From Methanoplanus limicola DSM 2279 (GTDB taxonomy: Archaea > Halobacteriota > Methanomicrobia > Methanomicrobiales > Methanomicrobiaceae), in the NCBI RefSeq assembly GCF_000243255.1, contig NZ_CM001436.1:2833075-2897074 (forward strand): DNA of 64,000 nt, in the 5' to 3' direction. The position numbers were made by a program, and so were the translations under genes. Within the stretch, counting starts at the first letter, position 1, and the number at the start of each line of letters is the position of its first letter. The notes below the pieces were generated by a model. It worked only from the letters and a program-made list of their open reading frames with translations, was not told where the DNA came from and did not search any database. Shown here one piece after another: positions 44,610-54,767 of this stretch.

Positions 44610-45334
44610 TCTTCAATCCCCCATACAGATACTGCTGATTCGTCTTTGCCCACAATGAAAACGTAGTCCTCAATAGTGTCAAATTCAACACCGGTCTTCT
44701 CTTCAGTCAGGTAGATTCTGTTAGGAATGCTTCCCGGAACTACACAGATCTCGGAGATTTTACCGACTTTACCTGAATGCTTTCCGCCTATGATCATTGC
44801 AACGCTGCCAACTGCGAACGGGAAGTGATCAATAACTTTAAAGCGTGTTTCAGGTTCAAGGCTCAGGACAACTGAGTCCTTTGGATTGTATTCCTGACTA
44901 TCAACGATTACATTGGCACCATATCTGAGATTCAGCTGAATCCTGCCGCCTTTGACAATCGTCTTGTCTGAAATCTTGCAGAGACGTGATTTTGCAGCAT
45001 CCTCTGTAATTTCAACAGATACATAGTCACCCTTCTTGTTGCGAAGGATACGGTAATACTTTCCAATCTTTGGGATTGAAATAATGTCAAAGACACCAAT
45101 GCCCATCTTTGAGTCGGTGCACGGACTGCCGTTCACAATTAAGGAACGGTCCGTAAGAATCTTCTTAACTTCCTTGACATTGTTTGCAAGACCGACATGG
45201 TCCCTGAGCCAGACAGCTACAGGCATAGCATGACTGTTGTGTGGTCCCGGTGCGGTCTTCTTTACAAACGTGTTTGTCTTTTTGGGAATCCGCCATCCGG
45301 AAGGTGAATTTAATCTTTTAAGATGGTTTGACAT
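44606..45334 (-). CDS. rps4e: Ribosomal protein S4e (eS4)
   Basis: 242 residues with an S4 RNA-binding segment (LRDHVGLANNVKEVKKILTD), a central beta domain and a KOW-like motif (VGSVAMIIGGKHSGKVGKIS). Archaeal/eukaryotic-specific small-subunit protein. One-base overlap with L24. Confidence 0.97.
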   Translation of the reverse strand: MSNHLKRLNSPSGWRIPKKTNTFVKKTAPGPHNSHAMPVAVWLRDHVGLANNVKEVKKILTDRSLIVNGSPCTDSKMGIGVFDIISIPKIGKYYRILRNKKGDYVSVEITEDAAKSRLCKISDKTIVKGGRIQLNLRYGANVIVDSQEYNPKDSVVLSLEPETRFKVIDHFPFAVGSVAMIIGGKHSGKVGKISEICVVPGSIPNRIYLTEEKTGVEFDTIEDYVFIVGKDESAVSVWGIEE

Positions 45335-45699
45335 TACTTCTTCGCCTCCAGTCTCTCCTGGCGGATTTTATCATTAAGATTCAGTTTGACAATCTGAACA
45401 TTTGAAGCATAAACCGGTCTTGGAACCTCAGTGCCATCCACTTTTGTAGAAGTTACTCCGTGGACAAGGACTGTTCCCTTTTCGAGGTCTACACCATCAA
45501 TTATGCCCTCATCGCCTCTGAAATCACCACGTGTCACTTTAACAGTGTCACCTTCAACAATCCTGAAAGATCTTCTGCCGTATGTTTCGCGGAGTTCAGA
45601 TGACAGTGGTGCATTCAGGAATTTGCCAAGCTGGTGAAGCTTTGCATTGTAGCGTGCTTTACGCTGTTTCCTGGGCTGAGTGCTAGAAATTCTTACCAT
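45334..45699 (-). CDS. rpl24: Ribosomal protein L24 (uL24)
   Basis: 121 residues with a clear KOW motif (VTRGDFRGDEGIIDGVDLEK). The N-terminal SSTQPRKQRKARYNAKLHQL is the archaeal form. Assembly-initiating large-subunit protein. Confidence 0.97.
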   Translation of the reverse strand: MVRISSTQPRKQRKARYNAKLHQLGKFLNAPLSSELRETYGRRSFRIVEGDTVKVTRGDFRGDEGIIDGVDLEKGTVLVHGVTSTKVDGTEVPRPVYASNVQIVKLNLNDKIRQERLEAKK

Positions 45700-45709
45700 T
45701 CAGCACACC

Positions 45710-46108
45710 TCAGACAATAATTGTGGCCATTGAGCCGATCTTTGGGAAACGCTCTGCAACTTCACGTGCTACAGGACCCTTAATCTCAGTGCCCTTAGGT
45801 TCGCCACGTTCGTTTGTAATTACCATTGCATTATCCTCAAAGGAGAGGCGGAGGCCGTTTATTCTTCTTATCTCTTTACTCTGTCTGATAACAACCGCTT
45901 TTTCAAGTTTGCGGCGCATCTCAGGAGTTCCCTTCTTGACAGAAACTGTTGCCATATCACCAAGACCAAGTTTTGGCTGACGGTTTTTGACACCATGATA
46001 CCTGTCAACAGATACAATCTGTACCTGGCGGGCGCCTGTGTTGTCAGCGCATGTCATCCTGGAGCCTGTGGCAAGTGCCCTTGGCACTCTGGACTGCTTT
46101 GCTTTCAT
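45710..46108 (-). CDS. rpl14: Ribosomal protein L14 (uL14)
   Basis: 132 residues; [17 protein letters not shown] and [20 protein letters not shown] are hallmark segments. It sits at the subunit interface. It overlaps the S17 stop by 4 bases (ATGA). Confidence 0.97.
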   Translation of the reverse strand: MKAKQSRVPRALATGSRMTCADNTGARQVQIVSVDRYHGVKNRQPKLGLGDMATVSVKKGTPEMRRKLEKAVVIRQSKEIRRINGLRLSFEDNAMVITNERGEPKGTEIKGPVAREVAERFPKIGSMATIIV

Positions 46109-46431
46109 TCCTCAGACACCTCTACAACAACAAATTTCTTTGTCTTTGATATTGGCCTGCATTCAGCGATCTTTACTGTATCGCCGACTTTTACGCCAAG
46201 ACAAGAAGGGTTGTGTGCGTGAATCTTTGAAGAACGTTTTTCGTAACGCTTGTACTTCTTCACGTAGTGCAGATAATCTCTTGAAATTACAACAGATCCC
46301 TGCATTTTGTCACTCACGACTTTGCCGGTAATCACCTGGCCGCGTACTGGCAAAGTGCCGTGGAATGGACAGTTTACGTCGTTACATTCCTTTTCAGGAA
46401 CAGCGACGTTTAACCCTGTATTTTTAGCCAT
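46105..46431 (-). CDS. rps17: Ribosomal protein S17 (uS17)
   Basis: 108 residues, archaeal long form: [20 protein letters not shown] and the OB-fold end [20 protein letters not shown]. 2 bases after RNase P component 1. Confidence 0.97.
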   Translation of the reverse strand: MAKNTGLNVAVPEKECNDVNCPFHGTLPVRGQVITGKVVSDKMQGSVVISRDYLHYVKKYKRYEKRSSKIHAHNPSCLGVKVGDTVKIAECRPISKTKKFVVVEVSEE

Positions 46432-46433
46432 AT

Positions 46434-46715
46434 TTACCTCGGATTTTTAATTCGCATACTGATACGTTTCTCAGGCTGCGAAGCGAGCACCGAACCATCA
46501 ACCCTTACAAGAGTATCATCTGGAAGGCGGATCTGAAACACAGCCCCTATCTTCTGCACTTTTCTGAGACCTGTTCCGGTATGTATCACAAGCATGTTTT
46601 TTGTTTCATCAGCAATCCGGCCGGAGATATTATTCTGAAAACTGTTGGTTGAAGATTCAACCTTAACAGTAAGGCCGGTAAGCTCATGCCTGCATACATT
46701 ACCCGGATTAATCAA
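46434..46715 (-). CDS. rnp1: RNase P protein component 1 (Rpp29/Pop4 homologue)
   Basis: 93 residues beginning near a start at 46715; Sm-like beta-barrel features [19 protein letters not shown] and [15 protein letters not shown]. The protein helps the RNase P RNA process tRNA 5' ends. Its place between L29 and S17 is conserved in euryarchaea, coupling tRNA processing to ribosome synthesis. Confidence 0.93.
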   Translation of the reverse strand: MINPGNVCRHELTGLTVKVESSTNSFQNNISGRIADETKNMLVIHTGTGLRKVQKIGAVFQIRLPDDTLVRVDGSVLASQPEKRISMRIKNPR

Positions 46716-46918
46716 GCCTCATTTCTCCTTTTGTTCTGCTCTGTCTTGATCCTGGCTACAGTGCGCCTGATCTCACGGATGCGTCCCGGATTATCAGGTG
46801 CGCCGCCGGCGCTGACCTTGCCGAGATTCTCGACATGCTCCAGTTCAAGTTTTGAAAGCTGTTCAGCCAGTTCGACATCACTGAGCTGCGCAACTTCTGA
46901 TGCACGAAAAATTGCCAT
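46712..46918 (-). CDS. rpl29: Ribosomal protein L29 (uL29)
   Basis: 68 residues, helical hairpin: LSKLELEHVENLGKVSAGG and IREIRRTVARIKTEQNKRR. It lies at the peptide exit site. It abuts S3 and overlaps rnp1 by 4 bases. Confidence 0.96.
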   Translation of the reverse strand: MAIFRASEVAQLSDVELAEQLSKLELEHVENLGKVSAGGAPDNPGRIREIRRTVARIKTEQNKRRNEA

Positions 46919-47647
46919 TTAGAAATCCTCCTCTGCCGGAACATCCTCTGTGGCTTCCATCTCCTCATCAATCTCGCGTCCGAATTCCTCTTCTGCTGAG
47001 ATCTCTTCCTCAACCGGTTCTGAAACCTCTTTGACAGGCTCAGGAACGGCTTCCGGTTCAATTACTTCAAAGTGATCAGGGAGAATCGCACCCGGAGGAA
47101 CAATCTTAACCTGACAGCCGATACAGCCAAGCTTTTTGACTGCAATTGCAAATCCGTGCTCGACAATTGTCTCGCTTGGTTCACCGGCATGTTTGATGTA
47201 ACCTTCTGTAAACTTCTGGACACGTGCACGTGAACCAGTAAGTTTTCCGGAAACAACAACTTCACATCCAAGTGCTCCGGATTCCATTATACGGCGCATG
47301 ATGCTTGACCCGGCCTTTCTGAAATACCAGCCGCGTTCAAGTGAATTTGCAAGCCTTTCAGCCATAATCTGGGCATTGAATGAGGGGTTTTCCACCTGCT
47401 GAACCTCGATCTGAGGTGATTCAATACCGTAATCATTCTGAAGTGTGGAAGTAAGTTCACGAACTACTTTTCCACCTTTTCCGATAACAATTCCGGGTTT
47501 TTCTGCAAATATTGTGACCTGTGTTCCAAGAGGAGTCCTGATAATCTCAGTGCCACCGTAGCCCGCTCTCTTAAGCTCTTTGACAAGGAACTTCTCGACA
47601 CGTGCAGCGCGGACACCATCTTCAACAAATCTCTTCTCTACTGACAT
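46919..47647 (-). CDS. rps3: Ribosomal protein S3 (uS3)
   Basis: 242 residues with an N-terminal KH domain (VTIFAEKPGIVIGKGGKVVR, GxxG loop GKGG) and the C-terminal S3 domain. The last 45 residues are a strongly acidic extension (EPVKEVSEPVEEEISAEEEF), seen in some methanogens and probably disordered. Confidence 0.97.
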   Translation of the reverse strand: MSVEKRFVEDGVRAARVEKFLVKELKRAGYGGTEIIRTPLGTQVTIFAEKPGIVIGKGGKVVRELTSTLQNDYGIESPQIEVQQVENPSFNAQIMAERLANSLERGWYFRKAGSSIMRRIMESGALGCEVVVSGKLTGSRARVQKFTEGYIKHAGEPSETIVEHGFAIAVKKLGCIGCQVKIVPPGAILPDHFEVIEPEAVPEPVKEVSEPVEEEISAEEEFGREIDEEMEATEDVPAEEDF

Positions 47648-48108
47648 TAATCCACCTCTCTGACAATGATCTCAATATTTACGGAATCCGCATATTTTGG
47701 AGTGGCTCTGCCCATTGCACGCGGGAAGACAGACTTCATTCTTCTTCCTCTGCTCGCAGATACAACAATGATCTCAAGATTCTCAGTATCAAGTCCGATG
47801 TACTCTGCATTCTTTTCAACTGATCTTAAGACCTTCAGGAAATATTCTGAAGCCTTTACAGGGTATCTTCCTGCATCCCAGTTTTTAAGACCTCTTTTAT
47901 GTGCAACGTTGCGGTTGAATCTCTTGAATGGAATTGGTTTTTTAAGTGCAACTACATCTTCGAGATATTCAATTGCCTCACCGGTTTTCATACCTCTGAT
48001 GAAAGCAGCAATTTCAATGGAATGTTTTGGAGAGGTAGGGAACTCATTTCCCTTTGCCCTTGCAATATTATCGCCTTTAATATCGACTGAATATTCTGTT
48101 CTTGCCAT
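47647..48108 (-). CDS. rpl22: Ribosomal protein L22 (uL22)
   Basis: The start at 48108 (MARTEYS) is preferred over 48117 because it matches the family N-terminus and avoids overlap with S19. 153 residues; [20 protein letters not shown] is typical of the archaeal form. The beta-hairpin loop lines the exit tunnel. Confidence 0.95.
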   Translation of the reverse strand: MARTEYSVDIKGDNIARAKGNEFPTSPKHSIEIAAFIRGMKTGEAIEYLEDVVALKKPIPFKRFNRNVAHKRGLKNWDAGRYPVKASEYFLKVLRSVEKNAEYIGLDTENLEIIVVSASRGRRMKSVFPRAMGRATPKYADSVNIEIIVREVD

Positions 48109-48113
48109 TTCAA

Positions 48114-48527
48114 TCACTTCAGTGGTACAAATTTACTGGATCTTGTTGCACCGATACCTGCACTTCCATGAGCTACACGCCTTCTGGTAAGAGCAAATTC
48201 ACCGAGATATCCAAAGACTGCCTCAGGCTGAATTTCAACCTTGAGGAATTCCTTTCCGTTATATACCTCGATTGTTTTGCCAACCATCTCCGGCATGATA
48301 ACCAGATCACGAAGATGTGTTCTGATGCGTTCCTTTCCTTCTCTTACCTCAGCAATGACTTTTTCATGTCCGGGTGAGAGTCCGCGGCCGAATTTACGGC
48401 GTGCCCTTGAAGGCATAATCGGAAGAAGCTCACTGAGACTCATCTGCTGAAGTTCCTCAATTTTGTAGCCGTGATAGGTGAATTCCTCTTTTCGCCTCGG
48501 CAATCTTCTCTGTATTTTTTTTGCCAT
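48114..48527 (-). CDS. rps19: Ribosomal protein S19 (uS19)
   Basis: 137 residues, archaeal form with an extended N-terminus. [20 protein letters not shown] and [18 protein letters not shown] are diagnostic. It binds the 16S head near the decoding A site. Confidence 0.97.
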   Translation of the reverse strand: MAKKIQRRLPRRKEEFTYHGYKIEELQQMSLSELLPIMPSRARRKFGRGLSPGHEKVIAEVREGKERIRTHLRDLVIMPEMVGKTIEVYNGKEFLKVEIQPEAVFGYLGEFALTRRRVAHGSAGIGATRSSKFVPLK

Positions 48528-48543
48528 TGTCTATGCCACCTTT

Positions 48544-49257
48544 TTACTTCCTTCCTGTCCTCTTGGCAGCAATGTGTCCGACCTTCCTTCCAGGGGATGT
48601 TCCACGTGCTACGGTCTTTGGTCTTCCGCAGTGCTGGTGACCTCCTCCTCCAAACGGATGGTCAATCACGTTCATACAGACACCTTTGACTCTCGGCCAT
48701 TTCTGTGCCTGTGATTTAACCTTGTGGAACTTCTTTCCGGCTTTGACAAACGGTTTCTCACTGCGTCCTCCACCTGCAACAATTCCAACTGTTGCACGGC
48801 AGAATCCGTGGAACCACTTGTGTTTTCCGCTTGGCATCCTTATTCCGACACGTCCGTCATTGGACTTGCCTATGACCTGTGACTGGACACCGCTTGCACG
48901 GATGAACTTGCCGCCGTCGTTTGGCCTTGCCTCTACATTACAGACAAATGCTCCGACCGGAATATCAATGAGCCTGAGTGTGTTTCCGTTTTTGACTTCA
49001 GCCTCCATACCCCATGCAACATCTTCACCGACTGACATGCCTTCGGTAACCAGCATGTAAATTTTGCTGCCATCTTCAAGTTCAACGAGAGCAATAGGTG
49101 CATGCCTTGCAGGGTCATGTTCAATATCAACAATTTTCCCACGGACAGTCTCGTCCAGCTTGCCAGGATGTTTGAGTGATGCTTTGTATTTGTGTGACGG
49201 AGCACGGTATACCGGGCCACCACGGCCACGATTCTGTGATATAATTCTTTTTCCCAT
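48544..49257 (-). CDS. rpl2: Ribosomal protein L2 (uL2)
   Basis: 237 residues. The C-terminal segment VIDHPFGGGGHQHCGRPKTV carries the conserved GGGxxH/HQH loop near the peptidyl transferase centre. N-terminal RGGPVYRAPSHKYKASLKHP is archaeal. Confidence 0.98.
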   Translation of the reverse strand: MGKRIISQNRGRGGPVYRAPSHKYKASLKHPGKLDETVRGKIVDIEHDPARHAPIALVELEDGSKIYMLVTEGMSVGEDVAWGMEAEVKNGNTLRLIDIPVGAFVCNVEARPNDGGKFIRASGVQSQVIGKSNDGRVGIRMPSGKHKWFHGFCRATVGIVAGGGRSEKPFVKAGKKFHKVKSQAQKWPRVKGVCMNVIDHPFGGGGHQHCGRPKTVARGTSPGRKVGHIAAKRTGRK

Positions 49258-49267
49258 TCACACCACC

Positions 49268-49516
49268 TTACATTATTCCTAGTCTGCTGAGAATTTCTTC
49301 TCCGGCTTTTTCATCTTCAAAGCTGACAATGGCTTTCTTTTCGCCTTTCATTGTCATAAGTGTCCTGACTGCAGTGACCTTCTTGCCAAACATCTTCTCG
49401 ACTTCATAGGCAATCTGTGCCTTTGTTGCCTTTCTGTCGACAAAGAACTGGAGTTTACCGTCAAATTCAAGGCCCATTGCCGCTTTTTCAGAGACATACG
49501 GATGTTTAATTATCAT
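49268..49516 (-). CDS. rpl23: Ribosomal protein L23 (uL23)
   Basis: 82 residues, compact archaeal form: IIKHPYVSEKAAMGLEFDGK and VEKMFGKKVTAVRTL. Located at the exit tunnel rim, the docking site for SRP and SecY. No gap to L4. Confidence 0.97.
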   Translation of the reverse strand: MIIKHPYVSEKAAMGLEFDGKLQFFVDRKATKAQIAYEVEKMFGKKVTAVRTLMTMKGEKKAIVSFEDEKAGEEILSRLGIM

Positions 49517-50263
49517 TTAAAAGTCCTCCAGCTTCTTAAGTGCTCCAACAGTCCAGACAGTCAGGCGTCCTGCATGAGTGCCGGGTGCCAGAAGTTCTGC
49601 ATTTAACTGGTTGACAGATACCGCATCAACACCTGCAAGATTTGCAGCTGCCTGGTGCGGCTTTTCAGATGTTACAATAAGAAGGCTCTTGCGCTGTTTG
49701 TAACGGCGTCCACGAAGTTTTCCGCGTCCTGCACGAACTTTCTTTGAATCTCTTGAACGGACAACATCCTGATAAAGGCCTGCTGCCTCAAGTGCTGAGA
49801 CCACATCTTTTGTTCTTGCAAGAGTCTCAAATGAGTCCTCAAAAACAAATGGTACGTCACCTTCAAATTTGTGTCCGCGTGCGAGAACAAGTTCAGGGTT
49901 TGTGGTTGCAGCGATTGCCGATCTGATCGCTAATCTCTTTTCCTGCTTGTTTATCTTCCTGATAAGGATCTTCTCAACCTTTGGCGGGTGAGCTGCACGG
50001 CCACCGACGGCCTGCGGGATACGTGCCACACGGGAACCGTTCTTGATCCTTGGAACCTGTGCTGCACCTCTGCCACTTCCCCAGGATGCTGCGGAAGTTT
50101 TCATTCCTGCATACGGGTTGGTGCCGTGAGGCTGATAGCGGGTACTCTGGTTGGAGATAACTGCCCTTTTAATTAAATCAGGCCTGTAAAACTCGTCAAA
50201 TACTGCCGGAAGATCCATCTCACCGGCGTTCTGACCATCTATAGATAATATCTGTGCTTTCAT
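49517..50263 (-). CDS. rpl4: Ribosomal protein L4 (uL4)
   Basis: 248 residues, archaeal L4/L1e type. KINKQEKRLAIRSAIAATTN and KVRAGRGKLRGRRYKQRKS are conserved rRNA-binding segments. In bacteria L4 represses its operon; not shown here. 8 bases after L3. Confidence 0.97.
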   Translation of the reverse strand: MKAQILSIDGQNAGEMDLPAVFDEFYRPDLIKRAVISNQSTRYQPHGTNPYAGMKTSAASWGSGRGAAQVPRIKNGSRVARIPQAVGGRAAHPPKVEKILIRKINKQEKRLAIRSAIAATTNPELVLARGHKFEGDVPFVFEDSFETLARTKDVVSALEAAGLYQDVVRSRDSKKVRAGRGKLRGRRYKQRKSLLIVTSEKPHQAAANLAGVDAVSVNQLNAELLAPGTHAGRLTVWTVGALKKLEDF

Positions 50264-50271
50264 CTCTCAGT

Positions 50272-51285
50272 TCACCCCTGCTTGCTCATTGTGCTGATAT
50301 AGCTGATAGACGGCTCACGGACAACGTGCTCTCCCTGGCGGATTGCCGGTCTGATTCTGATAAGACGCTTGGTAGGTCCCGGAATAGAACCTTTAATAGC
50401 GATATATCTGCCTCTGACAAGTCCGTAGTGGAGGAATCCGCCTGCCGGGTTGATCTCTTCAGGGTTATCTCCTACTTTGAGAATGCGCTTGTTAAACTCA
50501 GTTCTCTGCTGGTAGCCCATCTGTCCGATCTGGGGAACCTGCCACCTTACGTGATGAGGTGTCCACGGACCGAGGTTTCCGATATGCCTCTTCTTTTTGC
50601 CGCGTGAGTGCTTGCGCTTCCTCACCGGGATACCCCAGCGTTTTACAGGACCATTGGTTCCTTTACCTGTGGTGACAGCCGTGACATCTATATACTGGCC
50701 GACACCTGCAATATCCTCAAGTTCGACTTCCCTGCCGAACAGGCCGATTGCGTGGTCGAAACATGCCTTAATATCTCCTCCGCCGACACGCATTTCCATC
50801 ATGTCAGGGACTTTTTTGGGGACACCGGTAAGCATAGCCGGCTGTGTGTGCACGAGAACAAATATATCAATAACTTTTCCGGCCTCAATGGCTTCGTTTA
50901 TCTTCTGAATATTCTCTTCTGCATTGTTCTTCTTTGGAATGCTGATACGGTCTTTCAGCTTTCCGTCAAGTTCATCTGCCCATACCTCAGCGAATACTTT
51001 CTTACCATATGTATCCTTAGTATAGGCCCGAACTGCCATTGCCTTAATAGGCGGTATCTCCACAATAGTAACTGGAACAGCAATCTCTTTTCCTTCACTT
51101 GGGCTGTTCTTATGGTCATCAACCATTACAATGTGTGTCATACCCACCTTGTATCCGGCAAAACCCTGCAGTTTCGGTTCCCCGGCGCACTCTTGCCATG
51201 ACTGGTACTTTGGTACCTGGCTTTTTGCACGCTTGCGGGGGCTGTATGCAAGGGATCCCCTGCGTGGTCTGGTTGTTTGGGGCAT
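50272..51285 (-). CDS. rpl3: Ribosomal protein L3 (uL3), first gene of the operon
   Basis: 337 residues, archaeal/eukaryotic long form. [20 protein letters not shown] at the start and TVTTGKGT-like [20 protein letters not shown] are typical. It opens a leftward operon of 23 translation genes plus secY, adkA, DUF106 and cmk, with spacings of mostly under 20 bases. Confidence 0.97.
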   Translation of the reverse strand: MPQTTRPRRGSLAYSPRKRAKSQVPKYQSWQECAGEPKLQGFAGYKVGMTHIVMVDDHKNSPSEGKEIAVPVTIVEIPPIKAMAVRAYTKDTYGKKVFAEVWADELDGKLKDRISIPKKNNAEENIQKINEAIEAGKVIDIFVLVHTQPAMLTGVPKKVPDMMEMRVGGGDIKACFDHAIGLFGREVELEDIAGVGQYIDVTAVTTGKGTNGPVKRWGIPVRKRKHSRGKKKRHIGNLGPWTPHHVRWQVPQIGQMGYQQRTEFNKRILKVGDNPEEINPAGGFLHYGLVRGRYIAIKGSIPGPTKRLIRIRPAIRQGEHVVREPSISYISTMSKQG

Positions 51286-51885
51286 TTTTCGATCAGTCCT
51301 ACAAACTAAATTTTCACAATATTCTTCCGAGAAGCAGAAATAAATCCTGCAAAGGACAGTAAACGACTGAATCGGAACAGAAACGAATGTACAGCAGTCA
51401 GGCTTTAAACCCGGCCGGGGATAAACTGCATCTTCACAGACATCCGACAGTGCACCTATACGTTATAAAGGGCAACTTACTACTCTCAAACAGATTCTGA
51501 CCTTAATATGCACTACTCATTTAAGAGTAAGGGCCGAAAAATTTCGTCCACCCATATGCGCATACATCAAATTCTACATCGTCAGCCCGTCCGGCGTAAC
51601 CGGACATTAATCTCGGCAAATCCCGGCATAAATACCCGGGGCAACCACATTATAAGATTAATTGCCCGGAAATAAACAGGAATACAATATTTTCAGAGAT
51701 TGTATATCCTGATAATTCCGGACTTCCCATAACGGTTTCCTAAATATTGTAAAGACAGGTTTAAAAACCTATTCCGTAATATGCAAAACCACCCGGAGAG
51801 GGGCATGAGAAGAAACCGTAAAAGCGCACCGGAAAATTAGAATTAAAAAATTATTGGACGGAAGTTTTTAAGATAACATCAGATT
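51286..51885. promoter_or_regulatory. Promoter region of the ribosomal operon, 600 bp without a gene
   Basis: No gene was supported. On the minus strand CTTTATAACG (51461-51470) is a good TATA candidate, which would give a 5' leader of about 150 bases before L3; a second one, TAATCTTATA, lies at 51651-51660. A 19-codon frame at 51781 is not convincing. Confidence 0.45.
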
Positions 51886-52296
51886 TCAGTTAAAATAAAT
51901 TTCACCATCGTCATTTATGTAGACCAGAATATCATTGCGTATATAGCGGGCCCTGAACTTTTCAGGATTAGAATCGCGCATCCGGTTTATCAGCGAAATT
52001 GTATCATACCTTACCTTAATCCCCACCTTTTCAGCATCGTCAAATATCTGCCTGGCTGCGTCAATAAAATCCGAACCGGACTTAATCACACAGAGTTCAC
52101 GTGCGTCAAGAGTGAATAAAAACTCGAGAGTCTCACGCGCTTTTTTTATGTTCTCCATAGCCGCCTTTTCAATTGTGCAGACATTTGCCTTTGAAGTCCC
52201 TATAACGTCAGCAATCTGCTGCTGAGTATATCCTTTTTTTCTATATCTAAGGACTTCTTTCTGGCGATCGGTAAGAAGGCTTTCTTTCATTAACAT
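51886..52296 (-). CDS. Tfx-family DNA-binding regulator
   Basis: 136 residues. The N-terminal helix-turn-helix LLTDRQKEVLRYRKKGYTQQ, IADVIGTSKANVCTIEKAA matches the Tfx family, named after the Methanothermobacter protein that binds downstream of the fmdECB promoter. The C-terminal domain (LCVIKSGSDFIDAARQIFDD and YDTISLINRMR) is the usual Tfx ligand/partner region. It diverges from mtd; whether it controls methanogenesis genes here is inference. Confidence 0.88.
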   Translation of the reverse strand: MLMKESLLTDRQKEVLRYRKKGYTQQQIADVIGTSKANVCTIEKAAMENIKKARETLEFLFTLDARELCVIKSGSDFIDAARQIFDDAEKVGIKVRYDTISLINRMRDSNPEKFRARYIRNDILVYINDDGEIYFN

Positions 52297-52441
52297 GGTT
52301 ATATGATCTCATAAACTTAAACACTTTTCTTTAACATGTTAAGTTAACAGAATGATATTACCGGAACTCCGGAAGAATTCAAAATCTTTATATCCAGACC
52401 GGATGAATTTAAAATGTTCTCAATTTTGAGAGGTATAAAAT

Positions 52442-53284
52442 ATGGTAGTTAAAGTAGGAATAGCAAAACTCGGAAACATCGGAAGCGGTGTAATGGCCGA
52501 ACTGCTCCTTGACGAGCGTGCAGACCGTGAAGATATGCAGACATTCATGGCAACAAGCGGAACAAAACTTCAGCCTGAAGATATCGACCGTGTTGTTGAC
52601 AACATGAAGGCATGGGGACCTGACTTCTGTATTGTCGTATCACCAAACGGCGTACTCCCAGGACCAAAGGGCGCACGTGAAGCTCTTGCAGCAGCAGGAA
52701 TTCCATGCGTTGTAATCACAGATGACATTACATCAAAGAAGGATGACTTTGCAGCACTCAAGGAATCCAATTTCGGATATATCATTATGAAGGCAGACTC
52801 CATGATTGGAGCACGCCGTGAATTCCTTGACCCTGTTGAGATGTCAGACTACAACGGAAACCTCATAAAGGTCCTTACAATCACAGGTGCATTCCGCAAA
52901 CTTCAGCTCGCACTTGATGCAGTTATTGACCAGGTCAAGGCAGGCAAGAAGGGCGCAGAACTCGAACTTCCAAAGATTGTCATGACATCTGACAAAGCAG
53001 TTGCAGATGAATTCACAAACCCATACGCATATGCAAAGGCACGTGCAGCATACGAAATTGCACAGGCTGTTGCAGGTGTAAATGTAAAAGGCTGCTTTAT
53101 GACAAAGGGCCATGAGAACTACACACCAATCGTTGCATCAGCACACGAGATGATGCGCTCCGCAACTCTCCTCTGTGACGAAGCACGTGAGATTGAGAAG
53201 GGCTGTGACGGCGTTATCCGCATGCCACACAAGAACGATGGTGAGATTGTCAAGAAGACAGCACTCATCTCAAAGCCCTGGTAA
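52442..53284 (+). CDS. mtd: F420-dependent methylene-tetrahydromethanopterin dehydrogenase
   Basis: 280 residues, the standard length. [40 protein letters not shown] and [15 protein letters not shown] are characteristic. The enzyme reversibly reduces methenyl-H4MPT with F420H2 in the cytoplasm, step four of CO2 reduction to methane. Clear signals: TATA TCTTTATATCC near 52385 and GAGGT 8 bases before the ATG, with CTCAA-TT-TTGAG forming a small hairpin just upstream. A biased codon choice agrees with high expression. Confidence 0.98.
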   Translation: MVVKVGIAKLGNIGSGVMAELLLDERADREDMQTFMATSGTKLQPEDIDRVVDNMKAWGPDFCIVVSPNGVLPGPKGAREALAAAGIPCVVITDDITSKKDDFAALKESNFGYIIMKADSMIGARREFLDPVEMSDYNGNLIKVLTITGAFRKLQLALDAVIDQVKAGKKGAELELPKIVMTSDKAVADEFTNPYAYAKARAAYEIAQAVAGVNVKGCFMTKGHENYTPIVASAHEMMRSATLLCDEAREIEKGCDGVIRMPHKNDGEIVKKTALISKPW

Positions 53285-53467
53285 ACAGGACTATAAAATC
53301 ATTTAAAAACTTTTTTTGCGCCCATAAATTTTATTTCAGAAGTTTTCTGCCGGAAATTAACCGGATTTAAGATTATAATCAAAACTGAGCCAATATACCA
53401 AAATTGCCACGGGAAATCATTCAAAAGAGCATATAAATGGAAATATCTTAATTTTCATGAAAAACGG

Positions 53468-54397
53468 TCACTTAAACATCAAAGGTATTTTTTCAGGAAG
53501 TGTCATACATACCGGCTCAAAATGAAGCCTCTCCATAAACGCAGAATCAGAGACCGAAAGCTCATTTGGATTAATCCGCGCAATAACAGAGACAAATGAT
53601 CTGAATGACCCGTCATTATCCTGCCTGTCAAATCTGATTGTAGCATTAAAAGCAAAATGACCGCATGAACGATAATAATCAATTATTTTTTTTAAACCGG
53701 CTGAAATCTCCGGGATATATGAATCAAAATCCGGGAGGGAGGAAAACGGAAGATAACCGCGGATCTCCTTCTCTCCAATCGGTACAGGAGAGGCACACCA
53801 GAGAATTTCATCACCGGAAATATACCTTTCAGACCTGGCTTCCGCCTCCCTCAGCCCGTCCCAGTAGCAGCAGCCATACCGCATCATAAATTCCCGGCTC
53901 TTTTCGATGAAAATTCTGCCGGCATATGCCGGAGTCTGATCAGATATCCCCTGCATATGAGGATGCACCATACTTGCACCGGAAGAAGGCAGATTGTTCC
54001 AGTTTATAGAGGGGTAACCGTCACACCTCATCAAAGCCTCATACTGCCCTGTCAGGGCATCTTTAATCTGCCTGACAGACATCTCAGCAGGATTGTGCAG
54101 TCTGGTGATTACAGTGACTATATGACTGCCTGAGAACGGATAGAGGTTTGGAAATGTAACACTCTCACCTATGAAAAGTTTTTTACCATCGGAAAAAGAT
54201 GGAGTCTGCTCCATGATATTTTCATGACAGAAAGGACATTTAAAAGATGCAGATGCAGGAATGAAGCTCTGAACAGGGGTTCTCTTTTCCCTTTCAGGAC
54301 TGATACGGCATGCAAAACCAAAGAGACTGTCCTGTCTGTAACGGACAGTGCCGCCCGGAACTGCCACAGCCTGCTCTGAAAAAAATCCGGAGTGCAT
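53468..54397 (-). CDS. Galactose-1-phosphate uridylyltransferase-like protein
   Basis: 309 residues of the GalT/HIT superfamily: zinc pair CPFC at 54-57, and the active-site motif VHPHMQG (His145, His147, Gln149; the His in HPHxQ is the nucleotidylated residue in GalT). The middle carries LFIGESVTFPNLYPFSGSHI, as in GalT. It could transfer UMP/AMP between sugar phosphates; the true substrate in methanogens is unsettled. Downstream of mer on the same strand, separated by 370 bases and a long hairpin. Confidence 0.8.
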   Translation of the reverse strand: MHSGFFSEQAVAVPGGTVRYRQDSLFGFACRISPEREKRTPVQSFIPASASFKCPFCHENIMEQTPSFSDGKKLFIGESVTFPNLYPFSGSHIVTVITRLHNPAEMSVRQIKDALTGQYEALMRCDGYPSINWNNLPSSGASMVHPHMQGISDQTPAYAGRIFIEKSREFMMRYGCCYWDGLREAEARSERYISGDEILWCASPVPIGEKEIRGYLPFSSLPDFDSYIPEISAGLKKIIDYYRSCGHFAFNATIRFDRQDNDGSFRSFVSVIARINPNELSVSDSAFMERLHFEPVCMTLPEKIPLMFK

Positions 54398-54767
54398 TAA
54401 ATATAAATAATAATTTTTTTACGCAATAATAGTATCTCCGCCAGAATCGCAGCGCAGAGAGAGATTAAGCGCCTGAAAATGTATTCCGGAGAAATAATGG
54501 AGAATAGAGCAGTCAGGAATACACAGAAGTCGAATAGGAGGGAGTGGGTAACCACTCCCTCCTATTCGACTAAAGAGAAAAACAGAAACCGGATATTTAA
54601 CTGTATAATGTTCAGTAAACAGCATTATGAAGTAAAAGCGCCGGATGTGCACTTAAAACAGAACCGGATAATGCAACAGATAACTAAGGTAAACCCACAT
54701 CCTTTCTGCGCGTGAAATATCCTGCCTTAAAAGTTAAAAAAATTTGGATATTTTAGAAATATCAGAC
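54398..54767. other. Intergenic stretch between mer and the galT-like gene
   Basis: No gene was supported; small frames on both strands run through the palindrome at 54528-54571 and have no ribosome site. The stretch holds that hairpin and little else. Confidence 0.45.
54528..54571. terminator. Perfect 20-bp hairpin with GTAA loop downstream of mer
   Basis: AGTCGAATAGGAGGGAGTGG at 54528-54547, loop GTAA, and the exact reverse complement at 54552-54571. On the plus-strand RNA the loop would be a GNRA tetraloop (GUAA). It lies about 200 bases after the mer stop. It may terminate or stabilise the mer transcript, or be a mobile-element relic; archaeal terminators are usually U tracts, so the size is unusual. 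Confidence 0.55.

Noticed and set aside
51781..51840. A 19-codon basic frame upstream of L3
   Set aside because: Too short, no homology signal, and a GGAGAGG word inside it is not placed as a ribosome site for any gene.
54479..54715. A 78-residue frame after mer
   Set aside because: It runs through both arms of the perfect hairpin and has no ribosome site or protein-like composition.
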